Source: Nocardia aobensis NBRC 100429 (lineage in GTDB: Bacteria > Actinomycetota > Actinomycetes > Mycobacteriales > Mycobacteriaceae). From it: a stretch of DNA of 64,000 nt. The stretch is from contig NZ_BAFQ01000164.1 in NCBI RefSeq assembly GCF_000308375.1, positions 1-64,000 on the forward strand. Reading direction: 5' to 3'. Positions 41,638 through 50,373 of the stretch are shown here, piece after piece. The translations under genes and the position numbers were made by a program. Position 1 is the first letter of the stretch. Each line of letters opens with the position of its first letter. The notes beneath the pieces are model-generated. The model was not told the DNA's origin. It did not search any database and was given only the letters and a program-made list of their open reading frames with translations.

Positions 41638-42417
41638 TCAGCGATCAGGCAGCGGTTCGATCCGCGCCAATGTACGGGCGCTACCGTCGACTTCGAGCTG
41701 CACATGCAGCCCGTCCTCGTCCCGCCGGGCGCGGATCAGCACCTCGTCGGCGCCCAGCACCGGCCCGGCGTGTTCGAGAATCACCCGATAGGGCGGCGCC
41801 GATGCGTCGGGGAACCGCGCGAGCGCCTCCTCCACGGCTCCCCAGTGCACCGCGTTGTTCACATGCCCGTAGCGGTCGACATCGGTGACCCGCAGCGGGA
41901 ACGGCCGCACTTCGCCGCCGTCTCCGGACTGTTCGCGCAGGGCGGCGCGCCACCGCAAGCGATGCTCGTCGGTGGCCGCGCGCATCGGCGCCATGAACCG
42001 TTCGGTCATCCGCGCCGGCCGCCCGGCTTCGATATCGACGTGGATGAGGAACATCTCGGTCTCGATCAGTCCGCCGTTCTCACTGCGCACCTGAATGCGC
42101 ATGTTGCACCACCGATTCGACAGGGCCGACGGCCAGCGCCGCAGATGGACCTGATCCCCGAACTCGATGGGCCGCAGCACGTCGATCACGGTCCGGCGCA
42201 CGATCCACCCCGGATGCAGATCCCCGTCCTCGACCACCTTCAGATGGTCGTAGCCGATGTCCTGCAGATACCGCGCCACCGCATCGAGCCGCAGCCGCTC
42301 GTCCCCATCGGTGTCCCCGAGCCGCACCGGCCACTGCTCGTGAAACGCCCGGCTCTCGTCCGGGCACGCCGGCAACGGAAACGCGATCTCGGCCGGCCGA
42401 TCGACAGCGGCACTCAT
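41638..42417 (-). CDS. Acyl-ACP thioesterase family protein (double hot-dog)
   Basis: A 259-residue protein of the FatA/FatB-like family that hydrolyses acyl-ACP (or acyl-CoA) to free fatty acid. The N-terminal hot-dog begins VRLGDTDGDERLRLDAVARY and LQDIGYDHLKVVEDG. The second hot-dog begins RVTDVDRYGHVNNAVHWGAV at about 190-210, with the DxDxxxHxNN active-site motif of hot-dog thioesterases. WIVRRTVIDVLRPIEFGDQV matches the family. ATG 42415-42417 is preferred; the earlier frame is not conserved. It may trim fatty acyl chains for lipid turnover. No related gene is adjacent. Confidence 0.88.
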   Translation of the reverse strand: MSAAVDRPAEIAFPLPACPDESRAFHEQWPVRLGDTDGDERLRLDAVARYLQDIGYDHLKVVEDGDLHPGWIVRRTVIDVLRPIEFGDQVHLRRWPSALSNRWCNMRIQVRSENGGLIETEMFLIHVDIEAGRPARMTERFMAPMRAATDEHRLRWRAALREQSGDGGEVRPFPLRVTDVDRYGHVNNAVHWGAVEEALARFPDASAPPYRVILEHAGPVLGADEVLIRARRDEDGLHVQLEVDGSARTLARIEPLPDR

Positions 42418-42527
42418 GAACGCTCCTTCTCCCGGGGTCCGCGCCAGCGTAGCGACCCCGCACCGGACCACCGGCGTCAACACGGCGAGCGGGACGGACG
42501 GAGCAGAGGAGGCCGCACTTTCCGCTC

Positions 42528-42899
42528 ATGGAGTTGATCGTCAGACCACTCGGATCTCGGGATTCCGCTCGCGTCAACGACCCCCGCGACAAGAAGCAGA
42601 TCCAGGTCGATGTCGCGGTGCCGGCCCCGGAGGAGACCGGGCGACCACGCCGAATCCTCTCGCTGGGCGAGGTGAAGTGGGACCGGACCATGACCCTGGG
42701 CCATGTGGACCGACTGCGCCGTGCGCGAGAACTGCTGTCGGCCAAAGGATATGACACGAGTCGGACAGTTCTGGCCTGCTACAGCGGCGCGGGATTCGAC
42801 GAGAACCTCCAGGCAGCCGGGAGTGGTCCGGGGGAAACCGTCGCCGGGCAGGACACTCCCCTGCTCGTGGATGTGAACACCATCTATACGACCGCCTGA
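42528..42899 (+). pseudogene. C-terminal remnant of an AAA-type ATPase with PD-(D/E)xK (DUF234-like) domain
   Basis: A 123-residue open frame whose sequence matches only the tail of actinobacterial ATP-binding proteins (P-loop ATPase plus DUF234-like C-terminus). QIQVDVAV and ILSLGEVKWDRTMTL supply the D and E-x-K of a PD-(D/E)xK nuclease-like core. RLRRARELLSAKGYDTSRTV and LACYSGAGFDENL follow as usual. The roughly 330-residue N-terminal ATPase part, with Walker motifs, is missing; only 110 bp separates this from the divergent thioesterase gene. It therefore looks like a gene fragment left by deletion, though a small expressed protein cannot be excluded. Confidence 0.6.
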
Positions 42900-42950
42900 G
42901 ACGATCTGCCCGAACCCACCGACGGGTTCAGGCCGGGGCCGTGCACGAGG

Positions 42951-42985
42951 CCGGGTGGGGCCGCCTGCACGGCGGCCCCACCCGG
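42951..42985 (-). terminator. Strong hairpin after the CMD-family gene
   Basis: CCGGGTGGGGCCGC at 42951-42964 pairs perfectly with GCGGCCCCACCCGG at 42972-42985 around a 7-nt loop, starting 10 bp after the stop of the minus-strand gene. A smaller hairpin, GAACCC/GGGTTC, lies at 42912-42929. Confidence 0.75.
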
Positions 42986-42995
42986 TTGATCGACG

Positions 42996-43397
42996 TTACC
43001 GATCGGCTCGCCATGGCGTCGGCGTGAGCGGAGTGCCGAGTTCCTCGGCGAGGATGGGGATGCCGAGGTTGCAGGCATGGATGCCGAGGACGCTGACCAT
43101 CTGGAGGACGGTCACGATCTGTTCGGGTGGGACACCCAGATCCAGTGCGGCACGGATGTGGCGGCGTACACCGGGGGCGTACATGTGGGTGCATGCCGCG
43201 TCGATGGCGATGCTCAGCAATTCGACGAATTCCGGCGGGAAGATGTGGCGCGCGATCGGTGTGGCGTTCATGGCCATGAACCGTTCGGTCCATTCGGGGT
43301 CCCACTCGTAGAGCTGATCCCAGAGCGGATTCCAGCTCCCGCCCGCCCGCATGGCGTCGACGACCGGCGTGGAAATCGGTGTGGGCGAATCGAACAC
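42996..43397 (-). CDS. Carboxymuconolactone decarboxylase/AhpD-like protein
   Basis: A 133-residue helical protein. PEFVELLSIAIDAACTHMYA, VRRHIRAALDLGVPPEQIVT and VLQMVSVLGIHACNLGIPIL give the CMD family pattern. In AhpD-type peroxidases the core is C-x2-C-x2-H; here the corresponding region reads ACTHMYAPGVRRH, with one Cys only, so a disulfide-relay peroxidase is unlikely and a decarboxylase-like or ligand-binding role is possible. ATG 43397 is the only good start. It lies 38 bp upstream of a hairpin and next to the secreted protein gene on the same strand, so it might end that operon. Confidence 0.8.
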   Translation of the reverse strand: MFDSPTPISTPVVDAMRAGGSWNPLWDQLYEWDPEWTERFMAMNATPIARHIFPPEFVELLSIAIDAACTHMYAPGVRRHIRAALDLGVPPEQIVTVLQMVSVLGIHACNLGIPILAEELGTPLTPTPWRADR

Positions 43398-43435
43398 GAT
43401 GCCTCCTCAGAGGTGGTCGAAGACCTGGCGGACGA

Positions 43436-44167
43436 CTACTTGGCGGGTGCGGGCTGTGCGGGGTCCTTGCAGTAGGGCAGCTCGGGCGGGCACGGTGCCA
43501 GCACGGTCGAGAAGTACTGGATGGCGGAGAAGAGGGTGATGGGGCCACCGGCCAGAATGAGGCCGGCCATCGATCCCACGGCGCCGAGCGTCGCTGCGCC
43601 CAGGACACAGCCGGCGACGGTCGCTCCGACGAACGGCGCCAAAAGCATGATCACCGGACTGGAGATCGCCGCGCCGACGGCGCCGCCGACCAGGCAGCCG
43701 ATTCCGCCGCCGATCACCGCGCCGAGTACCGCGCTGACTCCGGCCGCGATGGCGATGCGCTGACCGAATGCGCCCAGCGCTTGCGAATCGCGGGGCGTGA
43801 ACGATTCCGCGGCCTGCCGGACGGAGACGACATCGCGTCGTGCCTGGGTGGGCCGCCCGTTACCGCGGTCCGGGGTCAGTGTCGCGGTATCGCCGTCGAC
43901 GTGAGCGGTGATCGGATAAGCGGTGTCGTCGACGGCGAAGTTCAGCGGTACGGCGGCGACCGGCCGATCGTCACGGGTGGTGAGAATCAGTTGGTCCGCA
44001 ACCACTTTCAGTTTGCCGTCGGGTGTCGTCACCAGGGCCGAGTCCGCCCGGCGCCCGATCTCGTAGTGCACCGCGGTGCGATCGGGCTCCGCGTGCGCGG
44101 TACCGGTGGTGACGGCGGCGGCCGTGACCCCGAGAACCGTGATCAGTGCGGGTGTCATGAATTTCAT
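43436..44167 (-). CDS. Secreted glycine-rich two-domain protein (paralogue 1 of 3)
   Basis: A 243-residue exported protein. Residues 1-26 form a signal peptide (MKFMTPALITVLGVTAAAVT). The N-terminal half of the mature part is beta-rich and includes LNFAVDDTAYPITAHVDGDT and ATLTPDRG. The C-terminal half is glycine-zipper-like hydrophobic sequence (GAVIGGGIGCLVGGAVGAAI) ending in SAIQYFSTVLAPCPPELP. The same architecture recurs at 55512-56213 and 56229-56963. AGGA lies 5 bp before the ATG at 44167; the MFS stop overlaps the upstream in-frame ATGs, so the gene is coupled to the transporter. Function unknown; a membrane-inserting role is possible. Confidence 0.72.
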   Translation of the reverse strand: MKFMTPALITVLGVTAAAVTTGTAHAEPDRTAVHYEIGRRADSALVTTPDGKLKVVADQLILTTRDDRPVAAVPLNFAVDDTAYPITAHVDGDTATLTPDRGNGRPTQARRDVVSVRQAAESFTPRDSQALGAFGQRIAIAAGVSAVLGAVIGGGIGCLVGGAVGAAISSPVIMLLAPFVGATVAGCVLGAATLGAVGSMAGLILAGGPITLFSAIQYFSTVLAPCPPELPYCKDPAQPAPAK

Positions 44168-44178
44168 CGGATTCCTCA

Positions 44179-45495
44179 TCATCGGTTGTGAACAGCGGCG
44201 AGTGTGCGCAGCCCGGCCGGGTACAGGCAGCGACCGGCCACCAGGGCGGCGATCGCGACCAGATAGGCGAGCGGGGCCAGTCGTAGTGCGGCGGTCAGGC
44301 CGTAGCGGTCGGCGAGCACGCCGACGACGAAGGGGCCCAGCGCCATTCCGAGCAGACTGTTGGACAGCGTCAGGGTCCCCATCGCGGAGGCCCGGACCGA
44401 CGAATGGGTGAGGTTGGCCACCATGGCGGCGGTGGGGCCCGAGGAACCACCCGAGAACCAGGCGCCGATGCCGATCAGAATCAGTTGCGCCGCACCGTGT
44501 TCGACGCTGAATCCGAGCGTCAGGCAGATCAGCGAGATCGAGCAGAACGCGATGGCGGCGAGCCATTTGCGTGACAGGTCGCGGCGGCCGATCCGGTCGG
44601 TGACGATGCCGCAGCACACCATTCCGGCGCCGACCAGCAGCACGACACCGGCGGCGGCGACGGCCGCGGTATCGGCCGCCAGACCGTAGACCCGATTGAA
44701 GAAGCTCGGCGTCCACGCCAGCAGCACCGCGGCGGCGAACAGCTGTACGCCACCACCGACATAGGCACACAGCACCGCCGGATTGGTGAACAGCGACGAC
44801 ACCGGTGCGCGAAACCCGTTGCGCGTCACGGGTTCGGCCGATTCCGGGTCGGCGTGCCGGGCCAGTTTCCGCTCGTCGACCAGCGCCGCGAAGAGCGCGG
44901 CGAGCAGCAGGCCCACCACCGCCATGGTGACGAACGACCACCGCCACCCGAGGTGTACCGCGATCGCACCGCCGGCCGCGACGCCGAGAACCGAACCGAA
45001 CGACCCGCCGGCCATGAACGCACCGCTCAGCGCGGCATGGACTCGCGGCGCGAAGACACCGAGGACCACCGCGATCCCGACGCTGCCGTAGGCCGCCTCA
45101 CCGACCCCCACCAGGAACCGCGCGCCGAGCATCTGGTGATAGTTCGACGCGAGTGCGCACAGCAGCGTGGCGATACTCCACAGCGTCGCCATCAGCACCA
45201 GGCTCTTCACCCGCCCCCACCGATCCGCCAGCAGCGACAGCGGGAACGTCAGCAGCCCCACCATCAGCGCCACCACGCTGTTCAGCGATCCGAGTTGCGA
45301 ATCGGTCAGACCCCATTCGGTTTTCAGCAGGGGAAAGACCGCGCTGAGGACCTGCCGGGACATGTAGTCGGCGAGCAACAGTCCGAAGGCGAGGGCGAAG
45401 ACCAGCCAGGGGTATCGCCGCGCCCGGCCGGGCAGTCCGGTCGATGCGACCGAATCCCGCGCCGCTGGACGCTCGGGGGTGGTGTTCAACTGCAT
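44179..45495 (-). CDS. MFS transporter
   Basis: A 438-residue 12-TM major-facilitator protein. The cytoplasmic loop between TM2 and TM3 reads ADRWGRVKSL, the DxxGRR-type MFS signature, and TDRIGRRDLSR marks the equivalent loop in the second half. TM1 is preceded by a hydrophilic tail. It resembles ACS/aromatic-acid transporters such as the phthalate or hexuronate type (RQVLSAVFPLLKTEWGLTDS). GGAG lies upstream of the ATG at 45493-45495. It is divergent from the AraC gene, which probably controls it, and so is the likely importer for the catabolic operon starting at 53349. Substrate unknown. Confidence 0.9.
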   Translation of the reverse strand: MQLNTTPERPAARDSVASTGLPGRARRYPWLVFALAFGLLLADYMSRQVLSAVFPLLKTEWGLTDSQLGSLNSVVALMVGLLTFPLSLLADRWGRVKSLVLMATLWSIATLLCALASNYHQMLGARFLVGVGEAAYGSVGIAVVLGVFAPRVHAALSGAFMAGGSFGSVLGVAAGGAIAVHLGWRWSFVTMAVVGLLLAALFAALVDERKLARHADPESAEPVTRNGFRAPVSSLFTNPAVLCAYVGGGVQLFAAAVLLAWTPSFFNRVYGLAADTAAVAAAGVVLLVGAGMVCCGIVTDRIGRRDLSRKWLAAIAFCSISLICLTLGFSVEHGAAQLILIGIGAWFSGGSSGPTAAMVANLTHSSVRASAMGTLTLSNSLLGMALGPFVVGVLADRYGLTAALRLAPLAYLVAIAALVAGRCLYPAGLRTLAAVHNR

Positions 45496-45696
45496 GGGTG
45501 CTCCTACGAACGCGGCGGGCGATGGACCACCCGCCGGAGCTGGGAAGGTAGGGCGCGGACCGCTCGGTTCCGGTGGCCGCTCGGCGAAATCGGGGCGCCC
45601 GCCTCGATGTGATGGAGACAACAGTAGGGTCGCCGCCTCTATCGTGCTTTACTCTCGGGGACACGGATGCGAACAATCTGGGACAGCGAGGCGCTG

Positions 45697-46728
45697 ATGA
45701 AACCCTTGGCGCGGTACGCGGCACTGAACGATTACGTGGATCTGGGCCAATCTCTCGGGCTCGATCCGGCCCGTCTCATTCGCGAGGCCGGGCTCGATCC
45801 CGCGGGCCTGAGCCTGCAGGACCGCTGGGTGCCCGCCGCGGCCGTCACCGAACTTCTCGAGCGCTCGGCCGCCGAATCCGGCCGGCAGGATTTCGGCCTG
45901 CTGCTCGCGGAGCGGCGGCGATTGTCCAATCTGGGGCCGCTGAGTCTGGTGATCCGCGAGGAACCCGATGTGCGCAGCGCCCTCGAACTGATGGTGCGCC
46001 ATCAGCACACCTACAACGAATCCCTGCATATCCGGCTCACCGAACGCAACGGCATCGCCCACGTCCGTCTGAGTCTGGACATCGGCGAGCACCGCAGTAC
46101 CCGGCAGGCCACCGAGCTGGCCATGGGCGCGATGCAGGGAATTCTGCGTGCGTTCCTCGGCGCGGCATGGCAACCGGCGGAAACCACCTTCACCCATTCC
46201 GCGCCGCGGGATCGAAGCACGCATCTGCGATTGTTCGGGTCCCAGTTGAGATTCGAGCACGAATTCAGCGGAATAACGCTCTACACAAGCGATCTCGATA
46301 CCCCGAATCCGATGTCGGACCCGCTGTTGCGGCCGTACACGCAACAATTGCTCGGCGCCGTGGACACCGCCCACGAAACGGCCATGCGCGACCGGGTGCA
46401 GGAACTCGTCGAAATGCTGCTGCCCACCGGTCGCTGCTCCGCCGACCAGATCGCCCGCAGTCTCGGCGTGGACCGCCGCACCGTCCACCGTCGGCTGGCA
46501 GACGAGGGACACACCTACTCGGAGATCGTGAACACCACCCGGCTGGATCTGGCCCGCCGGGTGGTGGGAAATCAGGGGCGTTCACTCACCGAGATCGCGG
46601 ATATGCTCGGTTTCTCCAGCCCCGCCAGTTTCACGCGCTGGTTCCGCAGCCATCACGGATGCAGCCCGAGCCAATGGCGTCGGGCCGCATCGAAAAACAG
46701 TGGCGAAAGCGGCGATACCGCTCAATGA
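45697..46728 (+). CDS. AraC family regulator
   Basis: A 343-residue regulator. The first 230 residues are an Arabinose_bd-type ligand domain of the OruR/AraL kind (LDPAGLSLQDRWVPAAAVTE, ESGRQDFGLLLAERRRLSNL, GPLSLVIREEPDVRSALELM). The last 85 hold two helix-turn-helix units (CSADQIARSLGVDRRTVHRR, LTEIADMLGFSSPASFTRWF) typical of AraC. ATG 45697 has GAGG five bases upstream; 45667 is an alternative. It is divergent from the MFS gene and converges on the acyl-CoA ligase, overlapping it by 7 bp. It is the best candidate regulator of the adjacent catabolic genes. Confidence 0.9.
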   Translation: MKPLARYAALNDYVDLGQSLGLDPARLIREAGLDPAGLSLQDRWVPAAAVTELLERSAAESGRQDFGLLLAERRRLSNLGPLSLVIREEPDVRSALELMVRHQHTYNESLHIRLTERNGIAHVRLSLDIGEHRSTRQATELAMGAMQGILRAFLGAAWQPAETTFTHSAPRDRSTHLRLFGSQLRFEHEFSGITLYTSDLDTPNPMSDPLLRPYTQQLLGAVDTAHETAMRDRVQELVEMLLPTGRCSADQIARSLGVDRRTVHRRLADEGHTYSEIVNTTRLDLARRVVGNQGRSLTEIADMLGFSSPASFTRWFRSHHGCSPSQWRRAASKNSGESGDTAQ

Positions 46729-48320
46729 TCCGAATCCGCGGGCACGCCGGTTCGCTCCCGCCGGTCGCGCACGCGCAATTCGCGTTTGAGGATTTTGCCG
46801 CTCGCGGTCATGGGCAAGGTGTCGGTGAACTCGATCCGGCGCGGATATTTGTAGGCCGCCAGGCGTTCTCGGCACCAGGCGACAATCTCGTCGGGGTCCG
46901 GACGCGCATTGCGTTCGGGGACGACGAACGCCACGATCTCCTCCCCGTACCGGTCGTCGGGAATGCCGATCACCGCGGCGAGCGAGACACCCGGGTGGGT
47001 CAGCAGGACTTCTTCGATCTCACGGGGATAGACGTTGAAACCGCCGCGCACGATCATGTCCTTGGCCCGGTCGACGATGTAGTAGAAGCCGTCGCGGTCG
47101 CGCCGGGCGAGGTCCCCGGTACGCAACCAGCCGTCGCGCATCGTCTCCCGATTCGCGTCCGGCCGGCCGAGATAGCCTTTCATCACATTGTGGCCGCGAA
47201 TCGCGATCTCACCGACGGCATCGTCGTCGGGCAGCGTATTCCACTCCGAGTCGATCAGCCGCGCTTCGATTCCCCAGACCGGTACACCGATGGAACCGGG
47301 CCGCGGCTCTCGCTCGGGATCCGCGAAGATCGCCAGCGGGGACGTTTCCGACATGCCGTATCCCTCCAGGATGCGGACACCGAAGCGCTGCGCGAAACGC
47401 GAGTGAATCTCGATCGGTAAGGCGGCGCCGCCCGATACCGCCCGTCGCAAGGTGGCGGCCAACCGCTCGGTGTCGATGTCGTCGTCGATCGCGTGCAGCA
47501 GGCTCCAATACATGGTCGGAACACCGGCGAAGAATGTGATGTGCTCGTCGGCCATCAGCCGGAGGGCGGCCGCGGCGTCGAACCGCGGCATCATCACCAG
47601 CGTCGCGCCGGTGGCCAGGCCCGCGTTCATATCGATGGTCTGTCCGAACGAATGGAACAGCGGCAACGTCACCAGATGGGTGTCGGGCCGGTCCGGTGCG
47701 GAGTCGAACAATCGAGTGGCAGTCAGCGCGTTCAGCACCATATTCGCGTGAGTGAGCTCCGCGCCCTTGGGTTTTCCGGTCGTACCGCTCGTGTAGAGGA
47801 TGACCGCGGTGTCGTCCGGGCGGCGCACCGCCGTATCGAAGGTCGTGGGCTGCGACGCGAGCGCCCGTTCCAATGTTCCGATACCCGGATGCCGTGAGCC
47901 GGCCGCGGAATCGGCGGTGATGACGAACATTTCGCGGCAACCGGAAACTCGTGCGAAGGCATCCACACCGAATTCGCCGGTCGGCAGTTCCGCGGTTCCC
48001 TCGAAACAGATATAGACGGCGGCGCCGGAATCCTCCAGGTGATAGGCGATCTCGGCCGGCCTGAGCAGGATGTTGAGCGGCACGACCACCGCGCCCGCCT
48101 TCAGTATCCCGAAGTAGACCGCGGCGAAGTCGGGGAGATTCGGGCAGGTGAGGGCGACCGCGTCACCCGGTCGCACACCCCATTCGACCAGCAGGTTGGC
48201 TACCTGCGCCGCGCGGGCGTTCAGCTCGGCGTAGGTCGTGCGCAGTGCACCGAGCCGCACCGCATCGGTATCCGGGCGGCGGCGCGCGGAATCCTCCAGC
48301 AGCATCGCGAGATTGAGCAC
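46722..48320 (-). CDS. Acyl-CoA synthetase (AMP-forming ligase)
   Basis: A 532-residue ANL-family ligase that activates a carboxylic acid as acyl-AMP, then acyl-CoA. VILYTSGTTGKPKGAELTHA is the P-loop-like motif, ILEGYGMSETSP the A5 motif, GWLRTGDLARRDRDGFYYIV the A7-A8 region with the hinge, and LPMTASGKILKREL the end with the catalytic Lys. GTG 48320 has GGAGGA eight bases upstream and lies 3 bp after the scoB stop. It is the last gene in the catabolic operon. Likely substrate: a short or branched acid produced in the pathway; the chain length cannot be inferred. Confidence 0.9.
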   Translation of the reverse strand: MLNLAMLLEDSARRRPDTDAVRLGALRTTYAELNARAAQVANLLVEWGVRPGDAVALTCPNLPDFAAVYFGILKAGAVVVPLNILLRPAEIAYHLEDSGAAVYICFEGTAELPTGEFGVDAFARVSGCREMFVITADSAAGSRHPGIGTLERALASQPTTFDTAVRRPDDTAVILYTSGTTGKPKGAELTHANMVLNALTATRLFDSAPDRPDTHLVTLPLFHSFGQTIDMNAGLATGATLVMMPRFDAAAALRLMADEHITFFAGVPTMYWSLLHAIDDDIDTERLAATLRRAVSGGAALPIEIHSRFAQRFGVRILEGYGMSETSPLAIFADPEREPRPGSIGVPVWGIEARLIDSEWNTLPDDDAVGEIAIRGHNVMKGYLGRPDANRETMRDGWLRTGDLARRDRDGFYYIVDRAKDMIVRGGFNVYPREIEEVLLTHPGVSLAAVIGIPDDRYGEEIVAFVVPERNARPDPDEIVAWCRERLAAYKYPRRIEFTDTLPMTASGKILKRELRVRDRRERTGVPADSDH

Positions 48321-48322
48321 GG

Positions 48323-48988
48323 TCAGTGTCCTCCCATGTCGATGCGGACGGGCGCGCCGGTCGCGGCGACGACGTCGTCCTCGGTCACGCCCGGTGCGCA
48401 TTCGCGCAGCACCGGACCGGATGCGGTGATGTCGAGAACGGCCAGGTCGGTGATGACGCGATGGACCACACCCACACCGGTCAGCGGTAATGTGCAGCGG
48501 CTCACCAGTTTCGGAGCGCCGGATTTGTCGGTGTGCTCCATCAGCACGATCACGCGGCGGGCGCCGTGTACCAGGTCCATCGCTCCGCCCATACCCTTGA
48601 CCAGATGGCCCGGCACCATCCAATTGGCGAGGTCACCGGTCGCCGACACCTGCATACCGCCGAGGATCGCGGTATCGATGTGGCCACCCCGGATCATCCC
48701 GAAACTGGCGGCGGAATCGAAGAAGGACGCACCGGGAAGCACCGTGACGGTCTCCTTGCCGGCATTGATCAGATTCGCGTCGACCTCGGACTCGGCCGGA
48801 TAGGGCCCGGTACCGAGGATGCCGTTCTCCGAGTGCAGGGTGACCCGGATATCGGCGGGCAGGTGGTCGGGAATCAGCGTGGGCAGGCCGATGCCGAGAT
48901 TGACGTATTCACCCGAGCGCAGTTCTCGCGCCGCCCGCGCCGCCATCGCGGAGCGATCCCATCCGGAACGGGCGATGACGCCGCTCAT
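48323..48988 (-). CDS. scoB: 3-oxoacid CoA-transferase subunit B
   Basis: A 221-residue beta subunit of a family I CoA-transferase (succinyl-CoA:3-ketoacid type). The catalytic glutamate is Glu54 in LHSENGILG. YVNLGIGLPTLIPDHLP and GGHIDTAILGGMQVSATGDL with KGMGGAMDLVHGARRVIVLM are diagnostic. It overlaps scoA by 4 bp (ATGA). With ScoA it would move CoA from succinyl-CoA to acetoacetate or a similar 3-oxoacid. This fits the upstream BKACE, which releases acetoacetate. Confidence 0.92.
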   Translation of the reverse strand: MSGVIARSGWDRSAMAARAARELRSGEYVNLGIGLPTLIPDHLPADIRVTLHSENGILGTGPYPAESEVDANLINAGKETVTVLPGASFFDSAASFGMIRGGHIDTAILGGMQVSATGDLANWMVPGHLVKGMGGAMDLVHGARRVIVLMEHTDKSGAPKLVSRCTLPLTGVGVVHRVITDLAVLDITASGPVLRECAPGVTEDDVVAATGAPVRIDMGGH

Positions 48989-49755
48989 TTCTTCTCCTCG
49001 CCGCGCACCGTCCGCTTTTCGATGAGACCCCGCGCCGGGCCGGTCGCCACGATGCGGTCGACGAAGATTCCGGGCAGGTGGACGCGGTCCGGTTCGAGAT
49101 CGCCTGCGGGCACGAGTGTTTCGACCTCGGCGATGCAGATCCGGCCCGCCCCCGCGACCAGTGGATTGAAGTTGCGCGCCGATTTGTCGAAGACCAGATT
49201 GCCGGCGGTGTCACCGATGAGCGCGTGCACCAGGGCGAAGTCGGTGGTGATCGCCTCCTCCAGCACATAGCGTTTCGGCCCGGCGGGACCGGCGAAGGTG
49301 ACCACCGGTTTCGGCGGCGACGCGACCGCCACGCTGCCGTTCGGCCCGAAGCGCCACGGCATTCCGCCGTCGGCGATCAGCGTGCCGACCCCGGCCGGTG
49401 TGTAGAAGGCGGCGATACCGGCTCCGCCGGCCCGCAGCCGTTCGGCGAGGGTGCCCTGCGGAGTGAGTTCGACTTCGAGTTCGCCCGACAGATACTGCCG
49501 GGCGAACTCCGCGTTCTCACCGACATAGGAGGCGGTGACGCGGCGTACCCGTTTGTCCGCCAGCAGAATTCCCGTGCCGTGCGTCGCCGTGCCGCAATTG
49601 TTGGAGACGAGGGCGAGTTCATCCGCTCCCGCGGCGGCGAGCGCCTCGATCAGCGTGTCCGGGATACCGCACACGCCGAATCCGCCCACCGCCACCGACG
49701 ATCCGGACGCGATATCGGCGACCGCGGCGGCCGCCGACGTCATCACCTCGGTCAT
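48985..49755 (-). CDS. scoA: 3-oxoacid CoA-transferase subunit A
   Basis: A 256-residue alpha subunit of the same CoA-transferase. GGFGVCGIPDTLIEALAAAG at about 25-45 and LALVSNNCGTATHGTGILLA are the family signatures, with CoA-binding residues further on (FGPNGSVAVASPPKPVV). ATG 49755 has GGAGG five bases upstream and overlaps the TGA of the upstream hydrolase by one base (TGATG). The gene order ScoA-ScoB with these overlaps shows a coupled operon. Confidence 0.92.
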   Translation of the reverse strand: MTEVMTSAAAAVADIASGSSVAVGGFGVCGIPDTLIEALAAAGADELALVSNNCGTATHGTGILLADKRVRRVTASYVGENAEFARQYLSGELEVELTPQGTLAERLRAGGAGIAAFYTPAGVGTLIADGGMPWRFGPNGSVAVASPPKPVVTFAGPAGPKRYVLEEAITTDFALVHALIGDTAGNLVFDKSARNFNPLVAGAGRICIAEVETLVPAGDLEPDRVHLPGIFVDRIVATGPARGLIEKRTVRGEEKK

Positions 49756-50351
49756 CACACCTCCTGCACGGCAGCGGACGGCCGGCCCAGATCGACGGTT
49801 TCCCGCAGCAGTTCCCGGGCGCGGCCCCAGTGGCCGAATCCCGAGGCCGGATTGAGATGCCCGACATCACCCAGGTCGACCAGCCGGCTGCCCCACGCCT
49901 CCGCCATACCGGCCACCCGCCGCAACGATGCCAGCGGATCGGTGGTGCTGGCGGCGACGATGCTCGGGAACGGGAGGCGTCGACGCGGAATCGGCTGCCA
50001 GCCGTGCCGATTCAGCTCTTCCGAGGTCGGATAGCCAGGGGGAAAGGGCTTTTCGACATCGGCGGGCGTCGCGAGCAGCGCACTGTGGATGTCGCGGCCG
50101 GCCCGTTGCGCCCAGTGCACGGTGATCATGACACCCGCGCTGTGCGCCACGAGGACGACCGGGCCGTCCACCTCCGTCAACACCCGGTCCAACGCCGCCA
50201 CTCGGGCCGGCAGATCGAGTTTGTCGTGCTCGAGCGGCGGTACCGTGCACACCCGGTCCAGATCCTGGGCCAACCTGGTCTGCCAGTGATCGGGTACGTG
50301 ATCGCGCAGGCCGGGCACGATCACCACGGTCGGTTCGATGGCGCATCGCAC
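49755..50351 (-). CDS. Serine alpha/beta hydrolase (RBBP9/YdeN-like)
   Basis: A 198-residue small hydrolase of the RBBP9/YdeN group. VIVPGLRDHVPDHWQTRLAQ at the start, the nucleophile in VLVAHSAGVMI at about 70-80, and DVGHLNPASGFGHWGRAREL near the end, where the His lies, are typical. GTG 50351 has AAGGG about ten bases upstream. It is 22 bp after BKACE and overlaps scoA. Its role in the operon is unknown; it may hydrolyse an ester or lactone intermediate. Confidence 0.82.
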   Translation of the reverse strand: MRCAIEPTVVIVPGLRDHVPDHWQTRLAQDLDRVCTVPPLEHDKLDLPARVAALDRVLTEVDGPVVLVAHSAGVMITVHWAQRAGRDIHSALLATPADVEKPFPPGYPTSEELNRHGWQPIPRRRLPFPSIVAASTTDPLASLRRVAGMAEAWGSRLVDLGDVGHLNPASGFGHWGRARELLRETVDLGRPSAAVQEV

Positions 50352-50373
50352 TGTGCGGCAATCCCTTCTGTGC

